From positions 285,639,719 through 285,703,718 of the forward strand of contig NC_133658.1 in NCBI RefSeq assembly GCF_037893015.1: 64,000 bases of DNA, written 5' to 3'. The stretch comes from Macrotis lagotis (lineage: Eukaryota > Chordata > Mammalia > Peramelemorphia > Peramelidae). The notes beneath the pieces were generated by a model, which did no database searches, was not told where the DNA came from, and saw only the letters and a program-made list of their open reading frames with translations. Made by a program: the position numbers and the translations under genes. Below are positions 35,030 to 46,405 of this stretch, in pieces. How positions within the stretch are numbered: the stretch's first letter is position 1; every line of letters begins with the position of its first letter.

Positions 35030-35150
35030 ATGTGGAAATATTTTACATAATTGTATAAATATAACATATATATGTTTATTCCCTGGGGAGGGGGAGAAAG
35101 AAGGAAAAGAATTTTCAACTCAAAACTTTCAATAAAAATGTTTAAATTAT
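35030..35150 (+). mobile_element. Old L1 3' terminus fragment
   Basis: 'cctggggagggggagaaaga' and 'caactcaaaactttcaataa' mark an old L1 end. Confidence 0.6.
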
Positions 35151-35339
35151 TTGTTTAGATACTTTGTATATAAAGTAGATATATAGTACATATATGTATA
35201 TATATACTTTGTACTTAAATATTATGAAAAAACTCTTATTGTGAAGAAACATCAATATTTTAATAAACCGAGGAAAAAAGAATTGTATAGGAAACCATGA
35301 AGTTCTATAAACTACAATTTATTTTTTAAAACACATCAA

Positions 35340-35775
35340 AATTTCTGAGTAAAGTGAGCAGAGCAAGGAGAATGTTGTACACATTATAATCAAGTATGAT
35401 GTACTTAGCTACTTTTCAGCAGTTCAGTGACCAAGGACAATTCTAAAAGATATGATTGAAAATGCCATTCATATGCAGGGGGAAACTATGGAATCTGCAG
35501 ACCAAAGAATACTGTTTTCAGTTTTACAAACTTGTCTATGATTTTTTCATTTTTTCCATGTTTTTCCCCCTTTAGTTCTGATTCTTCTTCTACAAAATGA
35601 CTAATGAAAATATGTTGAACATGATTACACGTGTATAACCAATATCAGATCACTTACTGTCATAGTGGGGGGAGAAAGAGAGTGAGAAAAATGTGGAACT
35701 CCAAAGTTTACAAAAATATGAATGTTGAAAACCATCTTTGCATATAAATGAAAAAATAAAATGAAACAACATTTA
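35340..35775 (+). mobile_element. Old L1 3' end
   Basis: It shows 'aaagtgagcagagcaaggag', 'gccattcatatgcag', 'ttgaacatgattacacgtgt' and 'atgtggaactccaaagttta'. Confidence 0.82.
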
Positions 35776-35934
35776 AAAAATTTTAAAACATGTCAAATTT
35801 TTTGTTCCCTTCTGAATTTCATTTTGTTTTATTCTGTATATTTTCAAAAGTTTTATCAATGATCTTTTATTTAACATTAAGGTTTTATAAAGCATTTTCC
35901 TCATGAAATTTCTATAATGTAGGGGCATTTTCTC

Positions 35935-36268
35935 CCACTTTTTAAAAAAGATTTTATCTATTTTGAGCTTTACAATTTTTCCCCCATCTTACTTCTCTCC
36001 CCCCACTCCCCCCCTCCAGAAAGCAATTTGTCAATCTTTACTTTGTTTTCATGTTGTATATTGATCCAAACTGAGTGATGAGAGAGAAATCATATCCTTA
36101 AGGAAGAAACAAAAAGTATAAGAGATAACAAGATCAGACAATAAGATATCTGCTTATAGTATTGTTTTTTATGTCTAAATCCTGTGTCCATTTGGATCTC
36201 ATCTTGGTAAGGGGTGTGAGGTGTTAGTCTAATCTAAGTTTCTTCCATACTCACTTCCAATTTTCCCA
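35935..36268 (-). mobile_element. L1 3' end with internal deletion
   Basis: On the complement, 3' UTR text (35935-36160) is joined directly to ORF2 text (36161-36268, recognisable from 'tccatttggatctcatcttg'). About 1 kb of ORF2/3' sequence that normally lies between is missing. Confidence 0.75.
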
Positions 36269-36269
36269 C

Positions 36270-36462
36270 TTTTTTTTTTTAGGTTTTTTTTGGGGGGTTT
36301 TTTTGCAAGGCAAATAGGGTTAAGTGGCTTGCCCAAGGCCACACAGCTAGGCAATTATTAAGTGTCTGAGGTCAGATTTGAACTCAGGTACTCCTGACTC
36401 CAAAGCTGGTGCTTTATCCACTATGCCACCTAGCCTCCCCCTACGCCACCTAGCCGCCCCCC
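36270..36462 (-). mobile_element. WSINE1-like SINE with duplicated head
   Basis: This is a full SINE on the complement. Its head sequence is partly doubled: 'tatgccacctagcctccccc' is followed by 'tacgccacctagccgccccc'. Confidence 0.88.
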
Positions 36463-36474
36463 CACACACTTCTT

Positions 36475-37028
36475 TACTGATAGAGAAACTGAGACATTGA
36501 GAGAGGGTAATGAATTTGCTCAAAATCCCATGACCCAATCATTAGCATCACCACATTTCACTATTTCAAAGGATTTATAACTGATGCACATACCAACCCA
36601 TCTTCATTTCATCCTGGAACTCTTCTTTCTTCTCCCATAAATGCTCCATGAAGGGTCCACTCATTATGTCAGGCTTCCCTCTAGTTCTTTCAATGTGGAT
36701 ACCTTTATAATATTCCAGCTGCCTATTATTCTATTTTTGCTACATGATCTTCCTTTTACAATTAATACATTTCTAGAGCCATATTATATTACTTTTCCAT
36801 GTGCAAATCATCATTATTAATTGTTTTTTTGGTTAATTGCAAATTGATTTGTCAGAGATTATGCTGATATTTCTTAGTTCACAGTGATTTAATGTCACTA
36901 GGAGACTATTCATGGTTAAAAATACAAGTTTTTGTTTCAGGAAGCAGCTTGGGAACATCAAAAGAGTTGCACACTTGGCCTACTTTCTTTTATTCGATAG
37001 GCAACTAATGGCAAAATGGTTGGGGAGG
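36475..37028. other. Mostly unclassified stretch
   Basis: 36475-36560 resembles a MIR core in reverse ('tgatagagaaactgagacat'). The rest shows no gene and no repeat I can name. Confidence 0.35.
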
Positions 37029-37029
37029 T

Positions 37030-37215
37030 GGGGGGGGGGGCTGGAATCAGGAAGAACTGAGTTCAAAGCTGGCATTAGACAGTAACTTAACAGTATAACC
37101 CTGGGCAAGTCACTTAACCTTAAGTCTAAAATCAGGATATTATCTATCTCTCATAGTTATTGCAAGGATCAATGGAGACAATATTTATAAAAAGAACTTA
37201 GTATAGTGCCTAGCA
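37030..37215 (+). repeat. MIR SINE
   Basis: This is a recognisable MIR core: 'gttcaaagctggcattagac', 'ccctgggcaagtcacttaac', 'tagttattgcaaggatcaat' and 'gtatagtgcctagcatttat'. Confidence 0.85.
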
Positions 37216-37232
37216 TTTATTAGGCATTATAG

Positions 37233-37370
37233 TTTTTTTTTGCTGTTTTTGTAAGACCACATTTAAGTGACTTGCTCAAGGTTACACAGTTAGTAAGTAT
37301 CAAGACTGGATTTGAATTCAGATTCTCCTAACTCTAGGAGTTCTATCCACTACACCACCTAGTTGACCCC
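37233..37370 (-). mobile_element. Older WSINE-type SINE
   Basis: The complement shows a diverged SINE head and body ('gtgacttgctcaaggttaca', 'ctacaccacctagttgaccc' on the plus strand). Confidence 0.75.
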
Positions 37371-38640
37371 TGGGACTATAAATATTCTTCCCCTCCCTCA
37401 AATTGGAGCTCATTTCATTGTCCTTTTGCATTGTCTTACTAAATTAAAGTAATGATGACAGAACACAGAATTCAATGGAATGTCATTATGTAAACAATAG
37501 ATATTTTTAATTCTCTTGGTTTTTGCTTTATATCTGAACCTTTCTGATTGGTTACAAAATTTATTGAGGAAATTATGTTGTGTTTGAGTCCATGATATAA
37601 AGTGACTCTCTTTATGTTAATGGTTTCCCTCCAAGATTATTTACAGTTTATTCTTTTCTTGTTCATTCAGAATTGTTTTCCTTTTGTCTCCTTTGTTAAA
37701 ATGTAAACCCTTCCCTTTTTGGAATTCTTCATGCTCAAAGAAGAGAATCTACAGAGAACCCTCTCTGATTTGGACTCTGTGTTGAACCTTCTCAAAGACA
37801 ATGTTGAAAACCTTTGGGAAACATACTTTCCCTGTTTTATGCTTTACTTGATAATTATAGAATTATCAAATAAAATTAGCATCTATCAAAAATTCTTAAT
37901 ATTTATATAGGAGACAATTTATTGTAGACTGCGTTTTGGTCTAACAAGTCAAATGCTTTCATAAAAATAACAATAAACATAGTAATGCAATTAATTTTCT
38001 GCATTTTTCAGTCACTATGAGCCATTATGTAACTGGGAAGGGAGATACAAGAAGAGATAGATCTTTATCTAGTACTCCACTACCCTTCCTCAGTCATGGG
38101 AACAAAAGAAGATACCAAAAGTGGAGGTGTTCTACTGTAAACACCGTCTATAGAAATAGTCTTTGGGGGTATTCTCTTCCTAGTGGGCCATGACAGAGAA
38201 CTGATACTCTGGGAAAGGGAACAATAACCATTTGCTAGAAGTTTCACAGATTTACATTTAGTCTTTAGGACATAGAAGTATATATCTCACGCCATCTACT
38301 GGCGACTCCAAATGCAGCACTTAAGTATTGAACTGCCCATCATGTTCTGGGAGCTAAGAAAAACTGCCAAGGTGGGTGACCAACTCAACTGGGTATGGAA
38401 ATCTATCTTACCCTTTGAAGAAACTATGAGAAATGAGGGATGGGAGAAAGGAGACAGGTATGGGGGGGTGATGGTAGAAGAAAGGGAAGTTCATGGGAAA
38501 AGATAATATGATACAGCACACTTTTGAAGAAGGACAGGGTGAAAAGAGAAAGAGGATAGAATAAAGTGGGGAGGAACAGAATGGAGGGAAATACAGCTAG
38601 TAATAACTAATGGAAAAAAGTATTGAAGCAATTTCTCTGA
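37371..38640. other. Unclassified stretch
   Basis: AT-rich sequence without a recognisable gene or repeat. The open frames of 60-65 codons at 37719-37910 and 38312-38506 match nothing I know. Confidence 0.4.
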
Positions 38641-38815
38641 TGTACTTATGATAAAAAAATGTCATCCATATCAGAGACAGAGCTAATGGTATCTGACTTC
38701 ACACTAAAGCACACTGTTTTTTTTCTCTCACTTTATTTTTCTTAAGGTTTCTCTATCTTTGTGACAGGAGTGGGGATTAAGACTATTTTAGTAATGTGAA
38801 AAAATATATAAATAC
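38640..38815 (+). mobile_element. Old L1 3' end fragment
   Basis: It shows 'gtcatccatatcagagacag', 'actaaagcacactgtttttt' and an A-rich end. Confidence 0.6.
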
Positions 38816-39114
38816 ATTTTTTTAAAAAGTGAGTGACCAAATAGATCTGGGATGTGGGAAGAAATCAGTAACATTTCCTGAGAATTACTGGAATTGAGAG
38901 TTGTGGGGAAAAGCACTCTGAATCTGCAGAAGGAAACACTAAATTTGGATAACAATCTATAGTTGCCCCTTGTTGGATCTCTTTTCAAAGCAATATAGTA
39001 AAGGAATGAGACTAAAAAGATCTCAGGATGGAAGGAGAGTTGCTCACTAATGGTATTATTACATTCTAGAAATGCTGACAAATGCCCTTCTGGTTTCCCT
39101 TAACCCTTAAACAA

Positions 39115-39330
39115 ATTTGTTCATATCTGGGATTTTGTGAACTATTGCAGTAGTCTTTCTGATTGATCTCTCTACTTCAAGCTACTCTTGATTTTGGTCT
39201 ATCCTCCACTCATCTTTCAGAATGAACTTCCTAAAGGAAAGGTCTGATTATGTCAACTCCTTCTCCCCTGACCCCTGACCTAATAAACTCCAGTGGTTCC
39301 TAATTACCTGCAAATTTCAGAGCAAGAAGT
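39115..39330 (-). repeat. Ancient mammal-wide repeat, reverse copy
   Basis: 'ctattgcagtagtctttctg', 'gtctatcctccactcatctt', 'ggtctgattatgtcaact' and 'aataaactccagtggttcct' are the reverse of the family listed at 105-905. Confidence 0.65.
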
Positions 39331-39549
39331 ATTGTGTTTGCCCATTGAAGATAAAAAAGAGAAAATTTGTTTTGGGAAGTAAACAACTGACTAAAAAGGA
39401 AGTATCTGATAAGATTTGGAATTCTTAGGACCACAGCTTAAAATATTGGATTGACAGGCTCATGATTAGCCACTTAATAAAGACTGAATTTCTAATCAAC
39501 CAAGTTTTTAATAACAAAAAAATAGGGTATGGAGAAAATTCTCTATTAT

Positions 39550-39765
39550 CTATACTCAGTTACTCCAGATACCATAAAGGAAAATGGCAACACCTAGACA
39601 TTCACAGGAAACAATGGACAAGAAGGAAAATCCATGATCTCAGATGTCTGTATATAAATGCCCAAAGCTTAGGCAATAAGAAGGAGGAACTAGACATTCC
39701 AGCACAACCAGACAAATTTGATCTCATAGATAATACTGAAATTTGGTGAGATGATCAAGTAATCA
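39550..39765 (+). mobile_element. CR1/L3-type LINE endonuclease relic
   Basis: The open frame at 39462-39749 contains LRCLYINAQSLGNKKEELD and DLIDNTEIW, which resemble the N-terminal part of the CR1/L3 endonuclease (usual form YTNARSLGNKQEEL ... GITETWW). It is truncated and decayed. Confidence 0.65.
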
Positions 39766-39824
39766 ATAAGCATTGTTAGGTGCTTACTATGTTTCAGGCA
39801 TTGTGCTTGCTAAAAAAACCATTT

Positions 39825-39946
39825 GGTAGTTTGATTGGTTTGTCATTGAATAAATAAATTAACTTAGGTGAATTGTCATTTTTATCATATTGGCAATTCA
39901 AATTTTTCCAAATATTTGAATCTGTCTTCATTTCTGTAAGCACTTT

Positions 39947-39950
<4 letters not shown>
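39825..39950 (-). mobile_element. Old L1 fragment
   Basis: 'cattgaataaataaattaac' and 'ggtgaattgtcatttttatc' match L1 ORF2 text on the complement. A related copy lies near 53290. Confidence 0.6.
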
Positions 39951-39993
<43 letters not shown>

Positions 39994-40018
39994 ATATGTA
40001 TGTATGTATTTGTATACA
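39948..40018. repeat. (TA)n/(TATG)n microsatellite
   Basis: An alternating TA run that grades into tatg units. Confidence 0.93.
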
Positions 40019-40089
40019 TCTTTTGGCATGTCTTAGAAGGTAGGATCCTAAGTATTTTCTACATTCTATAGTAATTTTAAATTAAATTA

Positions 40090-40815
40090 ATAAGGAATAT
40101 TGATGTACTGTTGATGAACCTGTGAATGTGCATAGCCATTTTGGAAAGTAATTTGGAATTAGATGTGAAAAGTTACTAAACTATGCATGCCCTTGTATCT
40201 AGCTGCTACACGTATACATGAAACAGATTAAAGAGTGAGTGGTCCTTTATGTAAAGGAATATTTATAGCAGCTCTTTTTGTTATGGAAAGAAAATGGATG
40301 ATCAACAATTGAGCAATGTTTAATAAGTTGTGGTATATGAATGTGATGGCATATGATTGTGGTATAAGAGATAAGGAAATAGATGATTTCAAAAAGACAT
40401 ATAAAAATGTAAATGAATTGGCATAGAGTAAAGTAAGCAGAAACAGAAGGATAATTTATGCAATAGCAACACTGAAAGAACAACTAACTTTGAAAGTTAT
40501 AGCACCTTAGTATCAATGCAATGACTGCCCATGATGTCAGAGAACTGGTGATGAAGCATGCTATCCATGGGTGCAGAATGGGTGCAGAATGAGTTAAATA
40601 TTTCAAATGAAGTAATTTGTTTTATCAACTATGTATTTTTTTAATGCAGAGGTGGGTGGGAAGTGTTACAGATATAAAATATTGCATGTATTTTCAGATA
40701 ATTACTGCATTATTAGTTTTACTTATTTTTTTTATAAGAAACCCCCTTGTGGAAAAGGATTAACCTGTAAATGCTTGTAATATAAAACCAAAACACACAA
40801 ATAAAACTTTTTAAA
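40090..40815 (+). mobile_element. Old L1 3' end
   Basis: It shows 'gtactgttgatgaacctgtg', 'ttatagcagctctttttgtt', 'agtaaagtaagcagaaacag' and 'gatgatgaagcatgctatcc'-like text. Confidence 0.75.
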
Positions 40816-40829
40816 AATGAGAGTATTGA

Positions 40830-41960
40830 TCAAACTTTATTTTGAAGGAAACCTGGGATTCTAATAGATGGAGAAGATGGAGATTATTTTAGACATTGGG
40901 GACTGCCATCACAAAGGCACAGAAAAAGGAAATGGAACCATACGTTAGCCAGTCTGTTAAACTGTATAGTGCAAGGAAGGGAGTAATGTGTAAGAAGACT
41001 GAAAAGATAAGGAGGGATCAGGTCATAAAGAGATTTTATACCAAGTGAAAGAGCTTATTTTTGATTCTAGAGGTAATAGGATTTCCTTAAACTGGTCAAT
41101 AGAAGGTATGCAGAGGAAATTTTGGAGTATGAAGTGATCTGAGACAATGAAATCAACGAAAAGGATCCAACAAAAGTTTGGATGAGAGGTGATAAGATTC
41201 TGAAGTTGGGTGGTAACTATACACTATGAATGAAGAAAAAGAAACATATACAAGAAATATTGTGGAGATAGAAATGATAAGATTTGAGAAATGATTGGAT
41301 ATATGGGGAAAGTGAAAAATGAGGAATTGAAAGTGACAATGATGTAATCACCCTTAGTGACCAAAATAATGGTGGTGCCATTGACAATAATAGAGAAGTT
41401 CTGAAGCTGAGTAGATTTTGAAGAAAAGATAATTAGGGGATGGCTAGTTGGTGCAGTGCATAGAGCACTGGCCCTGGAGTCAGAAGTACCTGAGTTCATA
41501 TCCAGTGTCAGACACTTAATATTTACCTAGCTGTGTGGCCTTGGGCAAGCCACCTAAGTCCATTTGTCTTGCAAAAACTTGAAATAAAAAGATAATTAGT
41601 TTTGTTTTGGACATGTTGAGCTTCAGATAAGTATAGATCATCAAGTGTGAAATACCCAATATGCTGTTGAAGCAGGACAAGGGAGAGACTAAGATGGGAA
41701 AAATAGACCTTGAATCTTTTGTATGGAGGGCACCAAAGTGCTGGTAGCTGATGGGATCACCAAATGAGAGAGTTCAGAAAGGGAAAAAGAAGGGAACCAA
41801 GGACAGATCCTTAAGTAATGATCACTGTTAGTGAATGTGCCATGTATGAAGATCCAACAAAGGAGTTGGGTGTGGTCAATGGACAGGAATAGAACCAAGA
41901 TAGAACAGTCATTAAATCTAGACAGAAGTGAGAGAAAGGTCAAAAAGAGATGAAGATTTA
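40830..41960 (+). repeat. Ancient mammal-wide repeat, long copy with nested SINE
   Basis: It follows the same family as 105-905: 'ggagtaatgtgtaagaagac', 'tttatttt'-like spacer text, 'aatggtggtgccattgacaa', 'gttttggacatgttgagc', 'gctgatgggatcaccaaatg' and 'gaaccaaggacagatcctta'. A SINE interrupts it at 41437. Confidence 0.65.
41437..41586 (+). mobile_element. WSINE1-like SINE with exact 13-bp target duplication
   Basis: aaaagataattag flanks it at 41424-41436 and 41587-41599. Confidence 0.95.
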
Positions 41961-42049
41961 TATTAGATAATATGCATCTATGTGGTTATGCTTTATTCAA
42001 AAGAAATGGAATAGTAAAAGGGGGAAGGAATGAAACATCATTTATTTAA

Positions 42050-42275
42050 AAAAATATGTGCTTACATTTGGATCTACACCCAAAGGGATATAAAACCATG
42101 CCTGCCCTTTGGCCTAGTAAAGCTGCTGCTAGGTCTATATTCCAGAAGAGATGAACTATAGGAAGAAAAGAAGGAGCTGTTGATTGAGGAATGACTGAGA
42201 AATTTGTGGTATGTGATTGAGATGAAATGCTGTTCTGTTTCTATTATGGGAAATGATAAACAGGATGCTATCAGT
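42050..42275 (+). mobile_element. Old L1 3' fragment
   Basis: It shows 'acccaaagggatataaaacc', 'gctgctgctaggtctatatt' and 'attgaggaatgactgagaaa'. Confidence 0.7.
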
Positions 42276-42780
42276 AAAAAATCTTATATGACAACTTGCA
42301 GCCAAGATGACTGAGAGAAGACAGGCACTGTATTAAGTGCTTCTGGTTCCCCTCAAAAATAACATGAAAGAAACTTCTTAACAGAAATTTGATTGACAAA
42401 ACCCAGAAAGAGAAGCTAGGAGAAGAGCACCTACCAACAAGGTCTGTCTCAGGGGACTGTGAGTGAACCAGGAATGGAGACCAGAGGGACAGTGCAGGGA
42501 CAGCAGTGTGGGGGGGGGGGGGAGCCAGAGGACCTCTCTTAGCTGCAGAGGCTTTGGTGACTGGCAGTCTGAGAACCAACTTTAGCCGTGGAATCTTTGG
42601 CCAGGGGGAGAGAAGCTCTGGTGAGCCCCAGTTCCAGCACAGAGAGTTTCAGAGCACACCTGGAAAATGACCATCTGGTCAAGGGACTTGAGCTCCATAC
42701 TTTCAAAGAGCCGAATTCCAAGAACGAATGGTAACTCCCACCACCCCCCACCCCCTCAGGTTCAGGTGTGAGAAAAAGAG

Positions 42781-43371
42781 TTGACTCAGCTGAAAGGGAG
42801 ATTAGCTCCCTTCCCCAAGGCTGGCCCATTGTTCAGGGTCAACTCAGACCCTGCTGCTGAGGGCCTCAAACACTCCACAGAAAGCAACCAGTGCCCCCTT
42901 ACTGGCCAGTCCTTGGAATTACTAAACCAAGTGAACAAAGCCTCTAGGGTTTTCAAAAGCAAATCTCTGAGACCAGCCCCACCCTCAACACAAGATCCTA
43001 GGAAGATGAAGAAAGGCCAGCGAAAAGTGGGGCCCATGGAGAAATACTTGGAAGAAACAGATTCTAACCCAGAGAGATTTAGCACTTCTGAGGAGCATAT
43101 GAATTGGTCTCCAGTCCAGAAAGACTTCCTTGAAGAAATCAGGAAGGAGTTTAAAAATCAATTGGAAAAATTGAGAAAAGAAACTCAAGAGAAAATTAAC
43201 ACATTGCAAGAGAAAATCAACATCTTGCAACATGAAAACAAATCCTTGGAAAATACAATTGGACAAATACAAAATGAGAATAATTTTTCAGATCCTCAAT
43301 TGGGCAAATGCAAAAAGAAAATAATTCTTTCAAAATTACACTTGGAAAATAGAAAACTCCTTCAAAAATAG
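42781..43371 (+). pseudogene. L1 ORF1 N-terminal part (coiled coil), fused in frame to 5' UTR
   Basis: This 196-codon frame is open through the 5' UTR and the ORF1 N-terminus. From about 43006 (MKKGQRKVGPMEKYLEE) it carries HMNWSPVQKDFLEEIRKEF and a long Glu/Lys/Leu/Ile/Asn heptad region, the coiled coil through which ORF1 proteins trimerise. ORF1 then continues in shifted frames. ORF1 proteins bind L1 RNA in the retrotransposition particle. It is a relic and not a host gene. Confidence 0.85.
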
Positions 43372-43480
43372 AGGTGACCAACTGGAAAAGGAGTTGGAAA
43401 AGGTAAAAGAAGAAAATTCTTCCCTAAAAAAATAATGGAATGTGTGGAAACTAATGACTTCATGAGACAACAAGATACTG

Positions 43481-43723
43481 TTGATCAAAAACCAAAAAAT
43501 TGAAAAAATACAAGAAAATATAAAATACCTCATCAGCAAAGCCACTGACCTTGAGAATAGATCAAGAAGGGACAACCTAAGAATTATAGGCCTTCCTGAA
43601 AACATTGAAGAGAAAAAAAGCCTGGACTTAGTATTACTGGATTTAGTGATGGAAAATTGCCCTGATATCATGGAACCAGGAGGCAAAATAGTTATTGAAA
43701 AAAATACAACAATCCCCTCCTGA
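43481..43723 (+). pseudogene. L1 ORF1 RRM-domain part
   Basis: This frame contains DLENRSRRDNLRIIGLPE, the conserved start of the RRM-like RNA-binding domain of L1 ORF1. The next overlapping frame (43695-43886) continues into the C-terminal domain. The frame break near 43720 is a disabling mutation. Confidence 0.87.
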
Positions 43724-44956
43724 AAGAGATCCTAAAATGAAAACACCAAGGAATATTGTGGCTAAATTCCAGAACTATCAGATAAAAGACAAAATCCTGC
43801 AAGCAGCCAGAAAGAAACAATTTAAATACCAGGGAGCCACAGTAGGGATTATTCAGGACCTGGCTGCATCAACATTAAGGGGTTGAAGGGCCTGGTATGA
43901 GATAATCCAAAGAGCAAGGGAGCTTGGAATGCAGCCAAGAATCCACTATCCAGCAAAGCTGAGCCTTCTCTTCTAGGGGAAAAGATGGACATTTAACAAA
44001 AAAGGAGACTTCCAACATTTCCTAATGAAAATACCAGTGCTAAGTAGAAAATTTGGACATTAAACAGGAGATTCAAGAGACACATGAAAATGGGGGAAAA
44101 GGTAAAAAAAATCTGCTATTCAATAAGATGAAACAGGCCATATCCCCATTTGGGAGAAAGATTCTCATAACTCTTGAGAATTGTAACCCTATCAGAGAAA
44201 ATATACTTAGCCAGAAGTGATGGTCATTCATGACTTATCCATGAGACTGTTATCCATTAAAATGAAACTGGTTATATCCCTACCTGGGAGACAGACTCTA
44301 ATGACTCTCAAGAATTGTAACTCTATTAGAGAGAATATACTTAACCAGAAGTGATGGACATTCATGACTTTTCTGTGACTCAGAATGATTTTAAAAAAAT
44401 ACCTATTTAAAAAGGGGGACAGTAAGGAGACTGGAGGGTAGAGGAGAATGAACGGGGTAAATCTTGATACATTAAGAGGTACAAAAGACCTATTGTAATA
44501 GAGGGGAAGAAGGGTGGAGGTGAGAACTACCTGAATCTTCTTCTCATCAGACTTTCCTTAAAGTTATTTTATACATACTCAGTTAAGTTAAGAAACTTAT
44601 CTTACCTTTCAAGTATTAAAAGGGGAAAAGGGGAGGGGGAGAAAAAAGGGAATTAACAGAAGGAAGGGAAGGAAGAAGGGGAAAAAGGAAAAGGGAAAGA
44701 AAGGGGAGGGGGTTAATATAGGAGGGAAAACACACTGAAGTGATGGTATTCAGAAACAAAATACTGGGGAATATAGATAAAGGGGGAAAGAGGGAAAAAT
44801 ACAAACAGAGGGAAGATAGCATGGAGGGCAATAAAGAATTAGTAATTATAACTCTGAATGTGAATGGGATGAATTCTCCCTTAAAATATAAGCAAATAGC
44901 AGAGTAGATTAAAAACCAGAATCCTACAATAATGCTGCTTTCAGGAAACTCATTTG

Positions 44957-45112
44957 GGGGCGGCTAGGTGGCACAGTGGATAAAGCACTGTCCCTGGAGT
45001 CAGGAGTACCTGGGTTCAAATCCGGTCTCAGACACTTAATAATTACCTAGCTGTGTGGCCTTGGGCAAGCCACTTAACTCCATTTGCCTTGCAAAAACCT
45101 AAAAAAAAAAAA
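44957..45112 (+). mobile_element. WSINE1-like SINE with exact 12-bp target duplication
   Basis: gaaactcatttg flanks it at 44945-44956 and 45113-45124. It sits in the ORF2 start of the L1. Confidence 0.95.
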
Positions 45113-46405
45113 GAAACTCATTTGAAGCAGAGAGATACCTATAGAATAAAGGTAAAAGGTTGGAGCAAAATATATTTTACTTCAGCTGAAATGATAAAAG
45201 CAGGGATGGCAATCCTTATATCAGACAAAGCAGCTGCAAAAATAGATCTTGTTAAAAGAGATAAGGAAGGAAACTATATCTTTCTAAAAGGTACCATGGA
45301 TAATAAAGTAAATTTAATACTAAATGTGTATGCACCTAATGGTATAGCATCCATATTCTTAGAGGAGAAGTTGAAAGAGCTTCAGGAAGACATAGACAGC
45401 TAAACTATACTGGGGGACCTCAACCTCCCACTTACAGGTTTAGATAAATCCTTTCATAAAATAAACAAGAAGAAAATTAAGGAGGTAAATAGATTGTTAG
45501 AAAAACCTAGATATGATAGACCTATGGAGGGAATTGAATGGGGATAGAAAGGAATATACTTTTTTATCTGCAGTACATGGCACTTATACAAAAATTGATC
45601 ATGTACCAGGACACAAAAACCTAATGATCAATTGCAGAAAGGCAGAAATAGTGAATACATCTTTCTTAGATCATAATACAATAAAGATCATACACAAAAT
45701 TGGGCCAGGGAGATATAGACCCAGAACTAATTGGAAACTAAATAACCTCATTTCAAAGAATGAGTGGATCAAGCAACAAATTATAGAAAGAATTAATTAT
45801 TTCATCCTAGATAATGACAATAATAAAACAATACCAAAACCTATGGGATACACTCAAGGCAGCTGTCAGGGGATATATTATAACTTTAAATGCTTAGATG
45901 AATAAATTAGAGAAAGAAGAAATCAATAAGCTAAATATGCAACTAAGAAAGTTAGAGAAAGAACAATTAAAAAAACCCAATTATATACACCAAATTAGAA
46001 ATTCTAAAAATTAAAGAAGAAATTAATAAAATTGAAAGCAAGAAAGATATTGAACTAATAAATAAAACCAAGAGCTGGTTTTATGAAAGAAAACTCAATG
46101 AAATTGATAAACCTTTGGTCAATTTGATTAAATAAAAAGAAAGGAGAAAACAAATTGGTAGTATCATAAATGAAAGAGGTGAACTCACACTGATGAAGAG
46201 GAAATTAAAGAAACAATTCAGAATTATTTTGCCCAACTCTTTGCCAACAAATTTGACAATCTAAGTGAAATGGATGAATATTTACGAAAATATAAATTGC
46301 CCAGGTTAAATGAAAAGGAAATTGAATGCCTAAAAAGCCTGATGTCAGAAAAAGAAATTCAACAAGCTATCATTGAACTCTCTAAGGAAAAAATCAATAG
46401 GAAAG

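Larger units (their letters stand above)
42285..46405 (+). mobile_element. L1 retrotransposon, 5' end to ORF2 endonuclease
   Basis: The 5' UTR starts near 42298 ('gcagccaagatgactgagag'). ORF1 spans about 43006-44080 and ORF2 starts near 44830. The endonuclease region is well kept: NLILNVYAPNG (45053-45403), and KIDHVPGHKN with FLDHN (45513-45905). The copy stops at the entry to the RT domain, where an inverted L1 segment begins. A SINE is nested at 44957. It is inactive. Confidence 0.9.

Noticed and set aside
42781..43371. 196-codon open frame as a possible host gene
   Set aside because: Its second half is the coiled-coil start of L1 ORF1 and its first half is L1 5' UTR. It sits in an L1 with recognisable ORF2 behind it.
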